Assembly: GCF_009466385.1 (NCBI RefSeq)
Contig: NZ_WIAQ01000015.1
Coordinates: 62,001-126,000, forward strand
Direction: 5' to 3'
Origin: Peribacillus tepidiphilus
Lineage (GTDB): Bacteria; Bacillota; Bacilli; Bacillales; DSM-1321
Length of the DNA: 64,000 nucleotides
Positions 54,517 to 62,878 of this stretch are shown here, piece after piece. Made by a program: the position numbers and the translations under genes. The number at the start of each line of letters is the position of its first letter. The first letter of the stretch is position 1. Under the pieces are notes generated by a model that was given only the letters and a program-made list of their open reading frames with translations, was not told where the DNA came from and searched no databases.

Positions 54517-55233
54517 ATGCTTAGAGAATATATTGCTAATTTAGCGATTATCACCTCCATGGTTTTCATTGCAGGACATATTGTAAGAAAAGATTCATTG
54601 AATAAAAATATTACCGTGCTATTTGTATAAAGTTGTAGAAAAAGATGCAAAACTGTATAGAAAATTTAAAAAAGAAACTACAAAGGACTTTTTAACGGGT
54701 GTTAACAATGTTAGACAATTCGATTTGGTTTTAAACAGAATGTCAGAAAAAAGCTTAGAAGACGATACACCGCTTTCCCTTCTATTCATTGATATCGATT
54801 TCTTTAAGAAAGTAAACGATTCTTATGGGCATCCAATTGGTGATCTTGTATTAAAAAATTTGCAGAAGTCTTAAGCGATTTAGTAAGTGAAAAAGATTTC
54901 ATTTCAAGGAATGGCGGAGAAGAATTTGCTGTGCTTCTGCCTGAATGTGACCATCAGCAGGCGATCTTTTTCGCTGAAAGAATTCGTAAAAAGATTGAAG
55001 AAACACCATATATCATTCATGATAACAAAAGCATACGCACCACTGTATCAATTGAGGTTGCTACACTGTGCGAGACAACGAGGGATATAGAAGAATTGAT
55101 CATTCAGGCTGACAGTGCACTCTATTCAGCTAAGCAAGTAGGAAGAAATAGAGTCTGTTCTATTCAAAGGTGTAAATCGTGTAAGTTCCGGAGGGGAGAA
55201 GAACCAAAATGTTCCTATCCATTAGATTCGTGA
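54517..55233 (+). pseudogene. Decayed diguanylate cyclase (5TM-type GGDEF) with deletion and frameshifts
   Basis: Three fragments of one gene. ATG 54517 (AAGG upstream) starts a short piece, MLREYIANLAIITSMVFIAG, typical of the first helix of 5TM-GGDEF proteins, ending at TAA 54628. Shifting frame at about 54623 continues into the linker (KVVEKDAKLYRKFKKETT) and the first half of a GGDEF domain (DFLTGVNNVRQFD, LFIDIDFFKKVND). One A is missing from the run at about 54850-54856, after which NGGEEFAVLLPEC continues to the end at 55233. Most of the membrane domain, about 150 residues, is missing. The gene cannot make a working cyclase. Confidence 0.88.
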
Positions 55234-55287
55234 AAAAATAAGACTCTTTTCGCATAGATTGTTGTTTTTAGACTATAAAGGTTACCC

Positions 55288-55412
55288 GTTGATTTCCATT
55301 CCAGGCACGCTTTCCGTGGGAGGGGGATGTCACTCCTCGGCGTAACCGCCTGTGGGGTCTCCCACTTCCCTCTTATTTCCGCAGTAGCCAAGTACCCTCC
55401 GCTACTACTCAG
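55288..55412 (+). repeat. Dispersed Bacillus intergenic repeat
   Basis: The stretch reads TTGATTTCCATTCCAGGCAC, then GCTTTCCGTGGGAGGGGG, CTCCTCGGCG, CGCCTGTGGGGTCTCCC and TTCCGCAGTAG, ending GTACCCTCCGCTACTACTC. It matches the repeat I know from intergenic regions of many Bacillaceae (GATTTCCGCTCCAGGC ... CCTCGGCGC ... GCGCCTGTGGGGTCTC ... CCGCAGGAGTC). It is markedly more G/C rich than its surroundings and has complementary internal arms (CGGCG/CGCC, GGGAG/CTCCC). Slightly degenerated here. Confidence 0.75.
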
Positions 55413-55471
55413 ATAGTGTTGTTACATTACTCTAAAAAAGCAACAAACTTTACGATAACAGACAAAAATAT

Positions 55472-55562
55472 AAAGCGTAAACGCTTCTGAAATCTATAGG
55501 ATGACAATCGTGCTGTTGGTTAGTTAATCCTCTATTTCTTTAGTGTTTACGCTTTTTTTGTG
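55472..55562 (+). terminator. Wide stem-loop with T-run upstream of the fluoride channel genes
   Basis: AAAGCGTAAAC and GTTTACGCTTT are exact 11-base complements 62 bases apart; the second is followed by TTTTG. It may be an old terminator with an insertion in the loop, or a leader fold. Confidence 0.45.
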
Positions 55563-55812
55563 TAGCCCCTAGCATTAGTCTTAGGAGTTCTTCGGTTGAA
55601 GTAGATTGCTACCAGAGGACATCGGGTTGTTTTATTTTCCATTTAATTAGAGGAGATTTCTTTTCTACCAAGGAAGATGAGTCATTATTCTCATTTGTTG
55701 AAAAGGTATATAATACGAATAGTACAAATCATTTCGATCTGTGTGAGAAGATTCATTTATTTTATGGAAAAAGGACTGTTATTGAGCCTGTACTAGGAAA
55801 TTTATTTTATTA
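55563..55812 (+). pseudogene. Possible C-terminal gene fragment before the fluoride channel pair
   Basis: A frame open for about 80 codons up to TAA 55810-55812, without ATG, GTG or TTG. The last 50 codons look protein-like (LIRGDFFSTKEDESLFSFVE, then LCEKIHLFYGKRTVIEPVLG). The frame ends just before the channel gene's ribosome binding site. I do not recognise the family; chance openness cannot be excluded. Confidence 0.35.
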
Positions 55813-55826
55813 AGAGGTGTTTGTAT

Positions 55827-56189
55827 ATGCTGCAAAAAGCCTTGATTGTCGGTATTGGTTCAGCTTTAGGAGCTGTTTTAAGATATGAGATATATATGTG
55901 GCTACCTGATAAAGGAATAGGTTTAGAAACGATGATCGTCAATACGATTGGCAGCTTTTTTCTTGGGTTGTTGACGGCTTTATTTTCTGATGGAAAAAGA
56001 AATACGGTATCCCTGCTATGGGGGACTGGAGCATGTGGCGGTTTTACCACCATGTCTACTTTTGCTGCAGATGTATTTCATTTAATGGAAAATGATATTT
56101 TACTTGGGATTGTATATATTGCTCTCACACTATTTTTCGGTATTGGGGCAGGCCTAAGTGGAATTTTGGTTGGGAGAAGAATGAAATGA
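55827..56189 (+). CDS. crcB: Fluoride channel protein, first of a pair (CrcB/FluC)
   Basis: 120 residues from ATG 55827 (AAGAGGTG at a good spacing; a TTG two codons earlier abuts it). Four membrane helices. Signatures: GIGSALGAVLRYEIY, NTIGSFFLGLL and GACGGFTTMSTFA, the latter containing the Phe/Ser/Thr residues lining the pore. Exports fluoride. Its stop overlaps the next gene by four bases, so the two proteins probably form the dual-topology heterodimer usual when crcB is duplicated. Confidence 0.92.
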   Translation: MLQKALIVGIGSALGAVLRYEIYMWLPDKGIGLETMIVNTIGSFFLGLLTALFSDGKRNTVSLLWGTGACGGFTTMSTFAADVFHLMENDILLGIVYIALTLFFGIGAGLSGILVGRRMK

Positions 56190-56554
56190 AAATATGTATG
56201 ATTGTACTTGGAGCTTTTGTAGGAGGAATCTTTCGTTTTTTACTCAGCACTTTGATTGGCAAAATGAATACAGGTCCTTATTTTCCTATTTCTATTTTAG
56301 TAGTTAATTTGATTGGTTCATTTATTTTGGGGTTCGTCCTAAAAATGCTTCCTTCTGAACAAAGCCTTCTTTTGTTATTTATGGCTACTGGTTTGTTGGG
56401 TTCCTTTACGACATTTTCAACTTTTAGTATGGAAGCAATCTCATTGTTGGAGAGACGGGACTATCGAAATTTTTTCCTCTATATCACTATAACAATGTGT
56501 GGAAGCGTATTTTTATTCATTTTAGGTTTTTATTTACCGAAAATTCTTTTATAA
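56186..56554 (+). CDS. crcB: Fluoride channel protein, second of a pair (CrcB/FluC)
   Basis: 122 residues, four membrane helices, with GAFVGGIFRFLLSTLIG, NLIGSFILGFV and GLLGSFTTFSTFSMEA. Paralogue of the preceding gene and translationally coupled to it by an ATGA overlap. Confidence 0.92.
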   Translation: MKICMIVLGAFVGGIFRFLLSTLIGKMNTGPYFPISILVVNLIGSFILGFVLKMLPSEQSLLLLFMATGLLGSFTTFSTFSMEAISLLERRDYRNFFLYITITMCGSVFLFILGFYLPKILL

Positions 56555-56680
56555 TAGAATAGATTTTATCGTCTAAATTTATCGAAAAAAACAGAGGGAT
56601 TGTCACGGAACCATTTATTTTAGTAGTGGAATAGTTGTCACTACTTCTGATTGCTAAGTGACTTCGTAGGGTGTGATAGA

Positions 56681-58774
56681 ATGAATTCATACAAAGCTAA
56701 TATAAAAAATGAAATTCTTAACTTTCAAGACCAAGAAAATCTTAAAAAAATAATCCTCGACATTATTTTTTACCATATGAAAGATATTGTATTTATCATG
56801 AAAGTGGAGAATCATGATACTTTTCGATATGTTTTTGCCAATGAGGCTGGTCTTAAGAAAGCGAAGCTGGACTCCAACTACATGGGCAAAACAATCGATG
56901 AAGCCATGCCTTCCTTTTCCTCTCAAGACCTTAAGGAGCATTATCAGAGAGTATTAAAAACAAAAGAACCTGTTACATATAGAGACTCATTAATTGAAGA
57001 TGATGGAAAAGTTTTTTATGGAGAATCCATATTGACCCCAGTTATGGATGCCAATGATCATATCATTTTTATTATTTCGGTTACACGTGACATCACTCAA
57101 TCTGAACTGAAAAAGAAGAAAATGGAAGAAGGGCAGCAAAGATTCAAATCGGTGATTGATCATAATTTGGATGCCATCTTATCATTGGATAATCGAGGAA
57201 ACATATTAAGTTCTAACCCTTCATCATATAAAGTACTAGGATATTCTGAAAAGCAATTGAAAAACCGTTCTGTCTTCAATTTAATCCATGAAAGTGAGAT
57301 TAGCAAATTCCGAAATATTTTTAGTAAAAGTTTAAATGGATATGCGTTAGAATTATTAGAATGTACCTTCATCCATAAAAATGGAAAGCATATTACGGTT
57401 TATTTAAAAACGGTCCCGATTGTGATTAATACGGAAATTAAGGGGATCTATATTATTTTTCGTGATATTACTGAACAATATAAAAATCTAGAAACGATCA
57501 AGTATATGGTGTATCATGACCAGCTTACGGGGTTATTAAACCGGACAGCCCTTATAAAAGATCTTGATCAAGCGATTGAAAAGGCGAAAGAGAAACAGAC
57601 AGAAATCGCTATCCTATACATAGATTTAGACCGGTTTAAATACTTGAATGATACGATGGGTCATAAAGTTGGCGATCAATTACTCCGTAAAGTCGGGGAG
57701 CGATTGTCGTCCATGGAAGGTCAAAGTCAATCTGTATATCGTATAGGCGGAGATGAGTTTGTCATTCTTATCACGAATGTGACTCGTAGTGAAGTATCAG
57801 GATATTCCTCCAAAGTTTTTTCACACTTTGATGTACCATTTCTTTTAGAGGGACAGGATTATTTTATTACCCCAAGTATTGGTATCAGCATGTATCCAAT
57901 AGATGGACAAGATACGGAAACGCTGATCAGGAAAGCGGATAGCGCTCTTTTCCAAGTGAAAGAAAGGGGAAAGGCACACTTTCAGTTTTATAGCCAAGAA
58001 ATGAACGTTCATATACCTAATATGGTTACGATGGAATCTCAGCTCAGAAGGGCAATGGATAAAAATGAATTAATGCTTTATTATCAGCCTCAAGTAGACC
58101 TTAGAACTGGTGAGATCAATAGCTATGAAGCATTGTTGCGCTGGAATAACCCGGTCCTAGGCTTTGTATCTCCAGGAGAATTCATCCCACTTGCGGAAGA
58201 TACAGGCTTAATTGTACCGATCGGCTATTGGGTGATTGAAGAAGTTTGTAAGCAAATAAAAAGGTGGGAAGAAAAAGGATTACGGAATATAAAAATTGCT
58301 GTAAATCTGTCTCCAAAGCAGTTTCTGCAGCCACATTTAGTAGAAAAAATCAGGGCCATTATGGAAAAACATAAAGTACAGCCAGAATTTTTGGAAATTG
58401 AAATTACAGAAGGTGCCATGCAGGATACGTTGGAAACACTTAAAATTTTAAAACAGCTGAAGAAGCTGGGACTATCCATCTCGGTTGATGATTTTGGTAC
58501 AGGCTATTCGTCACTAAGTTATATCAAGCAATTTCCATTGGATACTATTAAAATTGATCGATCCTTTATTAAAGAAGCTTTGATAGATCGCAAGGATGAG
58601 GCGATTATTACCACCATTATCCATCTTGGCTGCAGCTTAGGTCTAGAGGTGGTCGCTGAAGGTGTAGAGACGGAGGAACAAGTTCAATTCTTAAAATCTG
58701 TTTCTTGCCATAAAGCACAAGGCTATCTTTTCTCTAAGCCGTTATCCAGTGAAGAAATGGAAGAGACTTTTTGA
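56681..58774 (+). CDS. PAS-PAS-GGDEF-EAL cyclic-di-GMP turnover protein
   Basis: 697 residues from ATG 56681 (AGGGTGTGAT upstream), cytoplasmic. Two PAS domains (about 25-150 and 155-275), a GGDEF domain (280-440) with intact YRIGGDEF and no RxxD I-site, and a complete EAL domain (450-697): SYEALLRW, NLSPKQF, LEIEITEGAM, VDDFGTGYSSLSYI, IKIDRSFI and VVAEGVETEEQ. Both cyclase and phosphodiesterase sites are preserved. The PAS domains presumably switch between them. Its own terminator follows. Not part of the B. subtilis gene order. Confidence 0.9.
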   Translation: MNSYKANIKNEILNFQDQENLKKIILDIIFYHMKDIVFIMKVENHDTFRYVFANEAGLKKAKLDSNYMGKTIDEAMPSFSSQDLKEHYQRVLKTKEPVTYRDSLIEDDGKVFYGESILTPVMDANDHIIFIISVTRDITQSELKKKKMEEGQQRFKSVIDHNLDAILSLDNRGNILSSNPSSYKVLGYSEKQLKNRSVFNLIHESEISKFRNIFSKSLNGYALELLECTFIHKNGKHITVYLKTVPIVINTEIKGIYIIFRDITEQYKNLETIKYMVYHDQLTGLLNRTALIKDLDQAIEKAKEKQTEIAILYIDLDRFKYLNDTMGHKVGDQLLRKVGERLSSMEGQSQSVYRIGGDEFVILITNVTRSEVSGYSSKVFSHFDVPFLLEGQDYFITPSIGISMYPIDGQDTETLIRKADSALFQVKERGKAHFQFYSQEMNVHIPNMVTMESQLRRAMDKNELMLYYQPQVDLRTGEINSYEALLRWNNPVLGFVSPGEFIPLAEDTGLIVPIGYWVIEEVCKQIKRWEEKGLRNIKIAVNLSPKQFLQPHLVEKIRAIMEKHKVQPEFLEIEITEGAMQDTLETLKILKQLKKLGLSISVDDFGTGYSSLSYIKQFPLDTIKIDRSFIKEALIDRKDEAIITTIIHLGCSLGLEVVAEGVETEEQVQFLKSVSCHKAQGYLFSKPLSSEEMEETF

Positions 58775-58790
58775 AAACTAGCTAATTGAA

Positions 58791-58832
58791 GAAAATCCCC
58801 GATCTATTTTAGACCGGGGATTTCAATTTTTA
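58791..58832 (+). terminator. Terminator after the GGDEF-EAL gene
   Basis: AAATCCCCG pairs with CGGGGATTT around a 13-base loop, then CAATTTTT. Confidence 0.85.
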
Positions 58833-58908
58833 TGGTGCTTACTTCTAAGAAACTGAGTTTTAATGGTGCAAATAGGTTTAACATTATTTGATTAGTAAAT
58901 GATTTCTC

Positions 58909-59772
58909 TCATCCTTCTTGATTCAATTCAAATATCGTAATCTCCGGCCTGGACAAGAATCGATATGGCATTCGTGTTGTCCCAAGTCCTCTGTTAACAT
59001 AAAGCTGGGTTTTCTCTAGTTGGTAAAACCCTTCATAGTATTTTTCAGCAAACGGAGGTTTTACGAGCGCTCCATAAAAAGGGATTTGCACTTGACCGCC
59101 GTGGCTATGACCACTTAGCTGAAGCGGAACGTTAAAAAGTTTTGTTTGATCTGCATAATCGGGGGCATGGGATAGAAGAATAGTAAAAGCACCTTTTGGT
59201 ACTTCGGCAAGAGCCTTTCCTACATCCGGTTTTCCAAGCATGGCATCGTCAATGCCTGCAATGTAAATAGAATCCCCATTTATAAGCTTTACTTCAAAAG
59301 ATGAATTTAATAACACTTGAAAGCCACTAGCATACATTATATCCCGATAGATTTGTGACCCATAGCCGCCATGGTCATGATTGCCATAAATGCAAAATTT
59401 CCCAAGAGGGGCCTTGAGTGATTTCAGGATTGGAGGAATTTGATTTTGAAGTTTGTATTCGTTAGGACGGTCCATTAAATCTCCAGTAAAAATAATTAGG
59501 TCAGGTTGTAATCGATTGATTATTTGAACCGTTTTAAGCAAGTCTTCAAGCTGAAATTGAAACCCGAGATGGGTGTCACTAAATTGTGCAATCTTTACTT
59601 GAGAAAATCCTTTTGGTATAAGATTGTTATTAATGGTATGATGTTGTATATCTATCCATTTTGTTTCAATCCTTTCAGAGTAATATTTCCCGCCGGCTGC
59701 AGAAAACAATAGAGCAGCAGTAATGCCGAGTCCATTTTTTAAAAATGATCTTCTAGTACAATTGTGTTTCAT
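58909..59772 (-). CDS. ykuE: Tat-exported metallophosphoesterase YkuE
   Basis: 287 residues from ATG 59772. A twin-arginine signal CTRRSFLKNG followed by a hydrophobic stretch (LGITAALLFSAAGG) matches the known export of YkuE by TatAyCy. Metallophosphoesterase motifs: FSDTHLG, TGDLMD, YGNHDHGG, LSHAPD, SGHSHGGQ. Expected to be active with two metal ions on the outside, attached to the wall. GATAGGTTGA precedes ATG; TTG three codons earlier is less likely. Confidence 0.92.
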   Translation of the reverse strand: MKHNCTRRSFLKNGLGITAALLFSAAGGKYYSERIETKWIDIQHHTINNNLIPKGFSQVKIAQFSDTHLGFQFQLEDLLKTVQIINRLQPDLIIFTGDLMDRPNEYKLQNQIPPILKSLKAPLGKFCIYGNHDHGGYGSQIYRDIMYASGFQVLLNSSFEVKLINGDSIYIAGIDDAMLGKPDVGKALAEVPKGAFTILLSHAPDYADQTKLFNVPLQLSGHSHGGQVQIPFYGALVKPPFAEKYYEGFYQLEKTQLYVNRGLGTTRMPYRFLSRPEITIFELNQEG

Positions 59773-59975
59773 AAAAATCAACCTATCTTTTTATGTGAAA
59801 CTTCACTTTTTTCTGGTTTTCTATTTCATTTGAGTGTTTTTTTAACAAATCTGTATTCCTTGAAGGGACAGAATATGAGAGATCATTGTACTTTTACATA
59901 CTACCAGATTATTGAAATGATAAGAAGAAAAAGATAAATACGACCGTGACATAGTGTTTTTTATGGGGGTTACGT

Positions 59976-61832
59976 ATGACAATTCAACCTATGTTGTTGA
60001 CATTTTTAATACTGATTGTTACCACGTTTTTTTTCATACAAGAAAAAGTGCGCTCGGATCTTGTTGCCTTTGGTTCTTTATTAGCACTGACATTAACCAA
60101 TGTCATTACGCCAAAAGAAGCGCTGGCAGGTTTTTCAAATTCAGTTGTGATTATGATTGCAGGTCTGTTCATTGTAGGAGCAGGAATTTTTAATACCGGT
60201 TTAGCTAAAAGTATAGGCCATTCACTATTAAAATGGGGTGGCAACAGTGAAATAAAGCTTTTGTTGATCGTTATGTTGACCGTTGGTGTTTTTAGCGGCT
60301 TCCTTAGTAACACAGGAACTGTTGCTGTCTTGCTTCCGGTTGTTATGAGCATGGCAATGGAATTAAAAATCAGTCCTTCCCGCTTTTTGATTCCGCTTGC
60401 TTTTGCCAGCAGTCTAGGAGGTGTATTGACTTTAATCGGTACACCTCCGAATCTAGTAGTTAGCGGCATGTTAAAAGAAAGCGGCTTTGAAAAACTTTCA
60501 TTTTTTGACTTTACCGGAATAGGATTAGTGGCGTTGGGTGCTGGTCTTTTATTTATGGTTATTATCGGGCGGAAACTTTTACCAAATCATGATTTTACAT
60601 CTAATATTAGCGGAAAAGAAATTTCTGCTGGAGAGCTGGCTGGGATGTACAAAATTTATGATCAACTCCATTTTGTACATGTTCCTGAGGCATCCGAAAT
60701 CGTAGGTGAGAGACTGCTTGATTTGAAGCTCCCAGTTCGTTATGAGATTACCGTAATTGAAATTGAAAGAAAACATAAGGAAAAGCTAGCTTTAAAAAAT
60801 CCAAAACAATCTATTGTTGCGCGTGCAGACGAAATTTTACACCCGCAAGATTTACTGTTGGTGTTTGGAGTTAAAGAAAAGGTCGATTCTTTTATTAAAG
60901 ACTACGAGCTTGAACGTAAAGAATTTAATCTTGAAGATATAAAGCGTCATTTTTTAAGCCGTACTTATGGAATGACAGAAATCATCATTACCCCACATTC
61001 CAGCTTTGAAAATAAAAGCCTAATTGAAATTCATTTTCGTGAGAAGTATCAGTGCAGTGTACTCGCTATTAACAGGAAAGGGGATTACATTCAAACGGAT
61101 GTGGCCAATGAAAAGCTGAAACATGGTGATGCTTTATTGGTGCATGGTAAATGGGATAATATTGAAAAAATAGCCAAAAACACACATGATGTAGTGGTAC
61201 TTGGTACTGTTTCAAAAGAGGCTAGCCGTGCTTATGCTAGCGGGAAAGCACCAATTGCTGCTGGTATAATGCTGTTTATGCTGGCATTAATGACGTTTGA
61301 AGTGATTTCGCCGGTTATTGCCGTTTTGGTCGCAGCGTTTTTAATGATTGTAACGGGTTGTATACGTTCAATTGAAGAGGCTTATACAATGATCAATTGG
61401 GAATCCATTATATTAATCGCTGCTATGCTTCCCATGGCAACCGCTCTTGAAAAGACAGGTGGCATTATGTTTATAAGTGATTTAATGCTTAAAGCACTGG
61501 GAGGCTTTGGACCATATGGAATTTTGGTTGGTTTTTATTTAGCAACCATGCTCCTTTCGCAATTCATAAGCAATACTGCCACTGCTGTCATTTTTGCCCC
61601 AATTGCTTTAACTACTGCGGTGAGTATGGGGATTAGTCCATATCCGCTTCTTATTTGTGTGGCAGTTGCTGCAAGCATGGCCTTTTCAACACCGATCGCT
61701 TCTCCAACAAATGCACTGGTCATGACAGCTGGAGGTTATTCCTTTAAGGACTTTGTTAAAATTGGTGTACCATTACAAATTTTTATCGGAGTTTTTATGA
61801 TTATTGCGATTCCACTATTCTTTCCATTTTAG
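59976..61832 (+). CDS. SLC13-type anion permease with two TrkA-C domains
   Basis: 618 residues. Two blocks of membrane helices (about 1-205 and 420-618) enclose a cytoplasmic part with two TrkA-C (RCK-C) domains at about 230-310 and 325-405. Signatures: FSGFLSNTGTVAVLLPV (first SNT motif), LIGTPPNLVVSG, and FISNTATAVIFAPIAL (second SNT motif) and FSTPIASPTNALV in the repeat. The family carries dicarboxylates, sulfate or related anions, often with Na+; the substrate is not predictable here. Own promoter region, terminator after the stop. Confidence 0.88.
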   Translation: MTIQPMLLTFLILIVTTFFFIQEKVRSDLVAFGSLLALTLTNVITPKEALAGFSNSVVIMIAGLFIVGAGIFNTGLAKSIGHSLLKWGGNSEIKLLLIVMLTVGVFSGFLSNTGTVAVLLPVVMSMAMELKISPSRFLIPLAFASSLGGVLTLIGTPPNLVVSGMLKESGFEKLSFFDFTGIGLVALGAGLLFMVIIGRKLLPNHDFTSNISGKEISAGELAGMYKIYDQLHFVHVPEASEIVGERLLDLKLPVRYEITVIEIERKHKEKLALKNPKQSIVARADEILHPQDLLLVFGVKEKVDSFIKDYELERKEFNLEDIKRHFLSRTYGMTEIIITPHSSFENKSLIEIHFREKYQCSVLAINRKGDYIQTDVANEKLKHGDALLVHGKWDNIEKIAKNTHDVVVLGTVSKEASRAYASGKAPIAAGIMLFMLALMTFEVISPVIAVLVAAFLMIVTGCIRSIEEAYTMINWESIILIAAMLPMATALEKTGGIMFISDLMLKALGGFGPYGILVGFYLATMLLSQFISNTATAVIFAPIALTTAVSMGISPYPLLICVAVAASMAFSTPIASPTNALVMTAGGYSFKDFVKIGVPLQIFIGVFMIIAIPLFFPF

Positions 61833-61867
61833 TGCTGAATGTGTATGAAAGATATTTTCCATACCCT

Positions 61868-61897
61868 AAAAGTCCGGTAATTCCGGGCTTTTTTTAG
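61868..61897 (+). terminator. Terminator after the SLC13 permease gene
   Basis: AAAAGTCCGG pairs with CCGGGCTTTT (one G:T) around TAATT, followed by TTTAG. Confidence 0.82.
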
Positions 61898-62049
61898 TAC
61901 CTAAAAATATTTTTCATTACAAATTTACTATATTTGGATACAGGATATATTTACAAGCTATCTTCCTTTAATAAAAATTGTTAGAAAATTTTGTTATCTT
62001 ATGATAAAATGTGAATAGTGATTCATTTTTTTTGAAGGGATGAGGATGC

Positions 62050-62814
62050 ATGAAAGATAAAGTCGTGATTGTAACAGGCGGTTCCAGTGGTATGGGGAAA
62101 TACATGGCAAAAAAGTTTGCATCGTGCGGTGCGTTCGTAGTGATTACAGGTCGAAATGAAGAAAGATTGTTACAAGCAAAGGAAGAAATTGAAACCTCTC
62201 CAGATCAAGTGTTAACTGTGCAGATGGATGTAAGAGATATTGAGCATGTAAAGAATATGGTTCAAAAAACAGAGGAAGCGTTTGGAAGGATCGATTTTTT
62301 AGTCAACAATGCAGCCGGGAATTTCTTGTGTCCTGCAGAAAAGTTAACTCCAAACGGTTGGAAGTCCGTGATCGACATTGTACTGAACGGAACTTTTTAT
62401 TGCTCTAGTGAAGTTGGAAGGTATTGGATAGAAAAAGGGATTCAAGGGTCTATTATTAATATGGTCGCTACCTATGCATGGGGAGCAGGTGCAGGAGTCA
62501 TTCATTCGGCCAGTGCAAAAGCAGGGGTATTGTCGATGACAAGAACACTTGCTGTTGAATGGGGAAGTAAATATGGGATCAGAGTGAATGCAATTGCCCC
62601 TGGACCAATTGAACGGACAGGCGGAGCTGAAAAGCTTTGGGTAAGTGAAGAGGCTGCAAAAAGAACGATTAACAGTGTACCGCTAAAAAGATTGGGTACA
62701 CCTGAAGAAATTGCTGAGCTTGCTTATTTCTTGTTCTCTGACCATGCAGCCTACATCAATGGGGAATGTATCACTATGGATGGAGGGCAGTGGTTAAATC
62801 CTCATCCTTTTTAA
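62050..62814 (+). CDS. fadH: 2,4-dienoyl-CoA reductase (SDR type)
   Basis: 254 residues. SDR cofactor loop VTGGSSGMGKYM, NNAAGNFLCPAEKLT (diagnostic of dienoyl-CoA reductases), and IHSASAKAGVLSMTRTLAVE, where the catalytic Tyr is replaced by Ser as is usual in this family while Lys remains, then PGPIERTGGAEKLW. Reduces 2,4-dienoyl-CoA with NADPH so that unsaturated fatty acids can be oxidised. AAGGGATGAGG precedes ATG. The ykuE-fadH-ykuI order is as in B. subtilis, apart from the permease gene in between. Confidence 0.92.
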   Translation: MKDKVVIVTGGSSGMGKYMAKKFASCGAFVVITGRNEERLLQAKEEIETSPDQVLTVQMDVRDIEHVKNMVQKTEEAFGRIDFLVNNAAGNFLCPAEKLTPNGWKSVIDIVLNGTFYCSSEVGRYWIEKGIQGSIINMVATYAWGAGAGVIHSASAKAGVLSMTRTLAVEWGSKYGIRVNAIAPGPIERTGGAEKLWVSEEAAKRTINSVPLKRLGTPEEIAELAYFLFSDHAAYINGECITMDGGQWLNPHPF

Positions 62815-62878
62815 TCAAGACCAAATATTCTGTTAATGATATAATAAGTCCATGTTATAGTGCTTCGGAGGGGATGAC

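Larger units (their letters stand above)
55234..55826. other. Intergenic region with a dispersed repeat, hairpin and a possible gene fragment
   Basis: Contains the Bacillus-type repeat (55288-55412), a wide stem-loop AAAGCGTAAAC (55472-55482) with GTTTACGCTTT (55545-55555) and a T-run, and a start-less open frame from about 55563 to 55812 (see separate entries). I looked for a fluoride riboswitch before the channel genes and saw none. Confidence 0.6.

Noticed and set aside
55563-55826. Fluoride riboswitch before the crcB pair
   Set aside because: I could not find the conserved GATGG-type segments and pseudoknot partners of the crcB motif.
59984-60469. 161-codon minus-strand open frame opposite the SLC13 permease gene
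   Set aside because: Fully inside a clear gene on the other strand, with no ribosome binding site and no recognisable protein features.
62010-62023. TGAATAGTGATTCA palindrome upstream of fadH as a possible fatty-acid repressor box
   Set aside because: The arms match the outer part of the FadR box, but the spacing between them is four bases instead of eight, so it is not a match.
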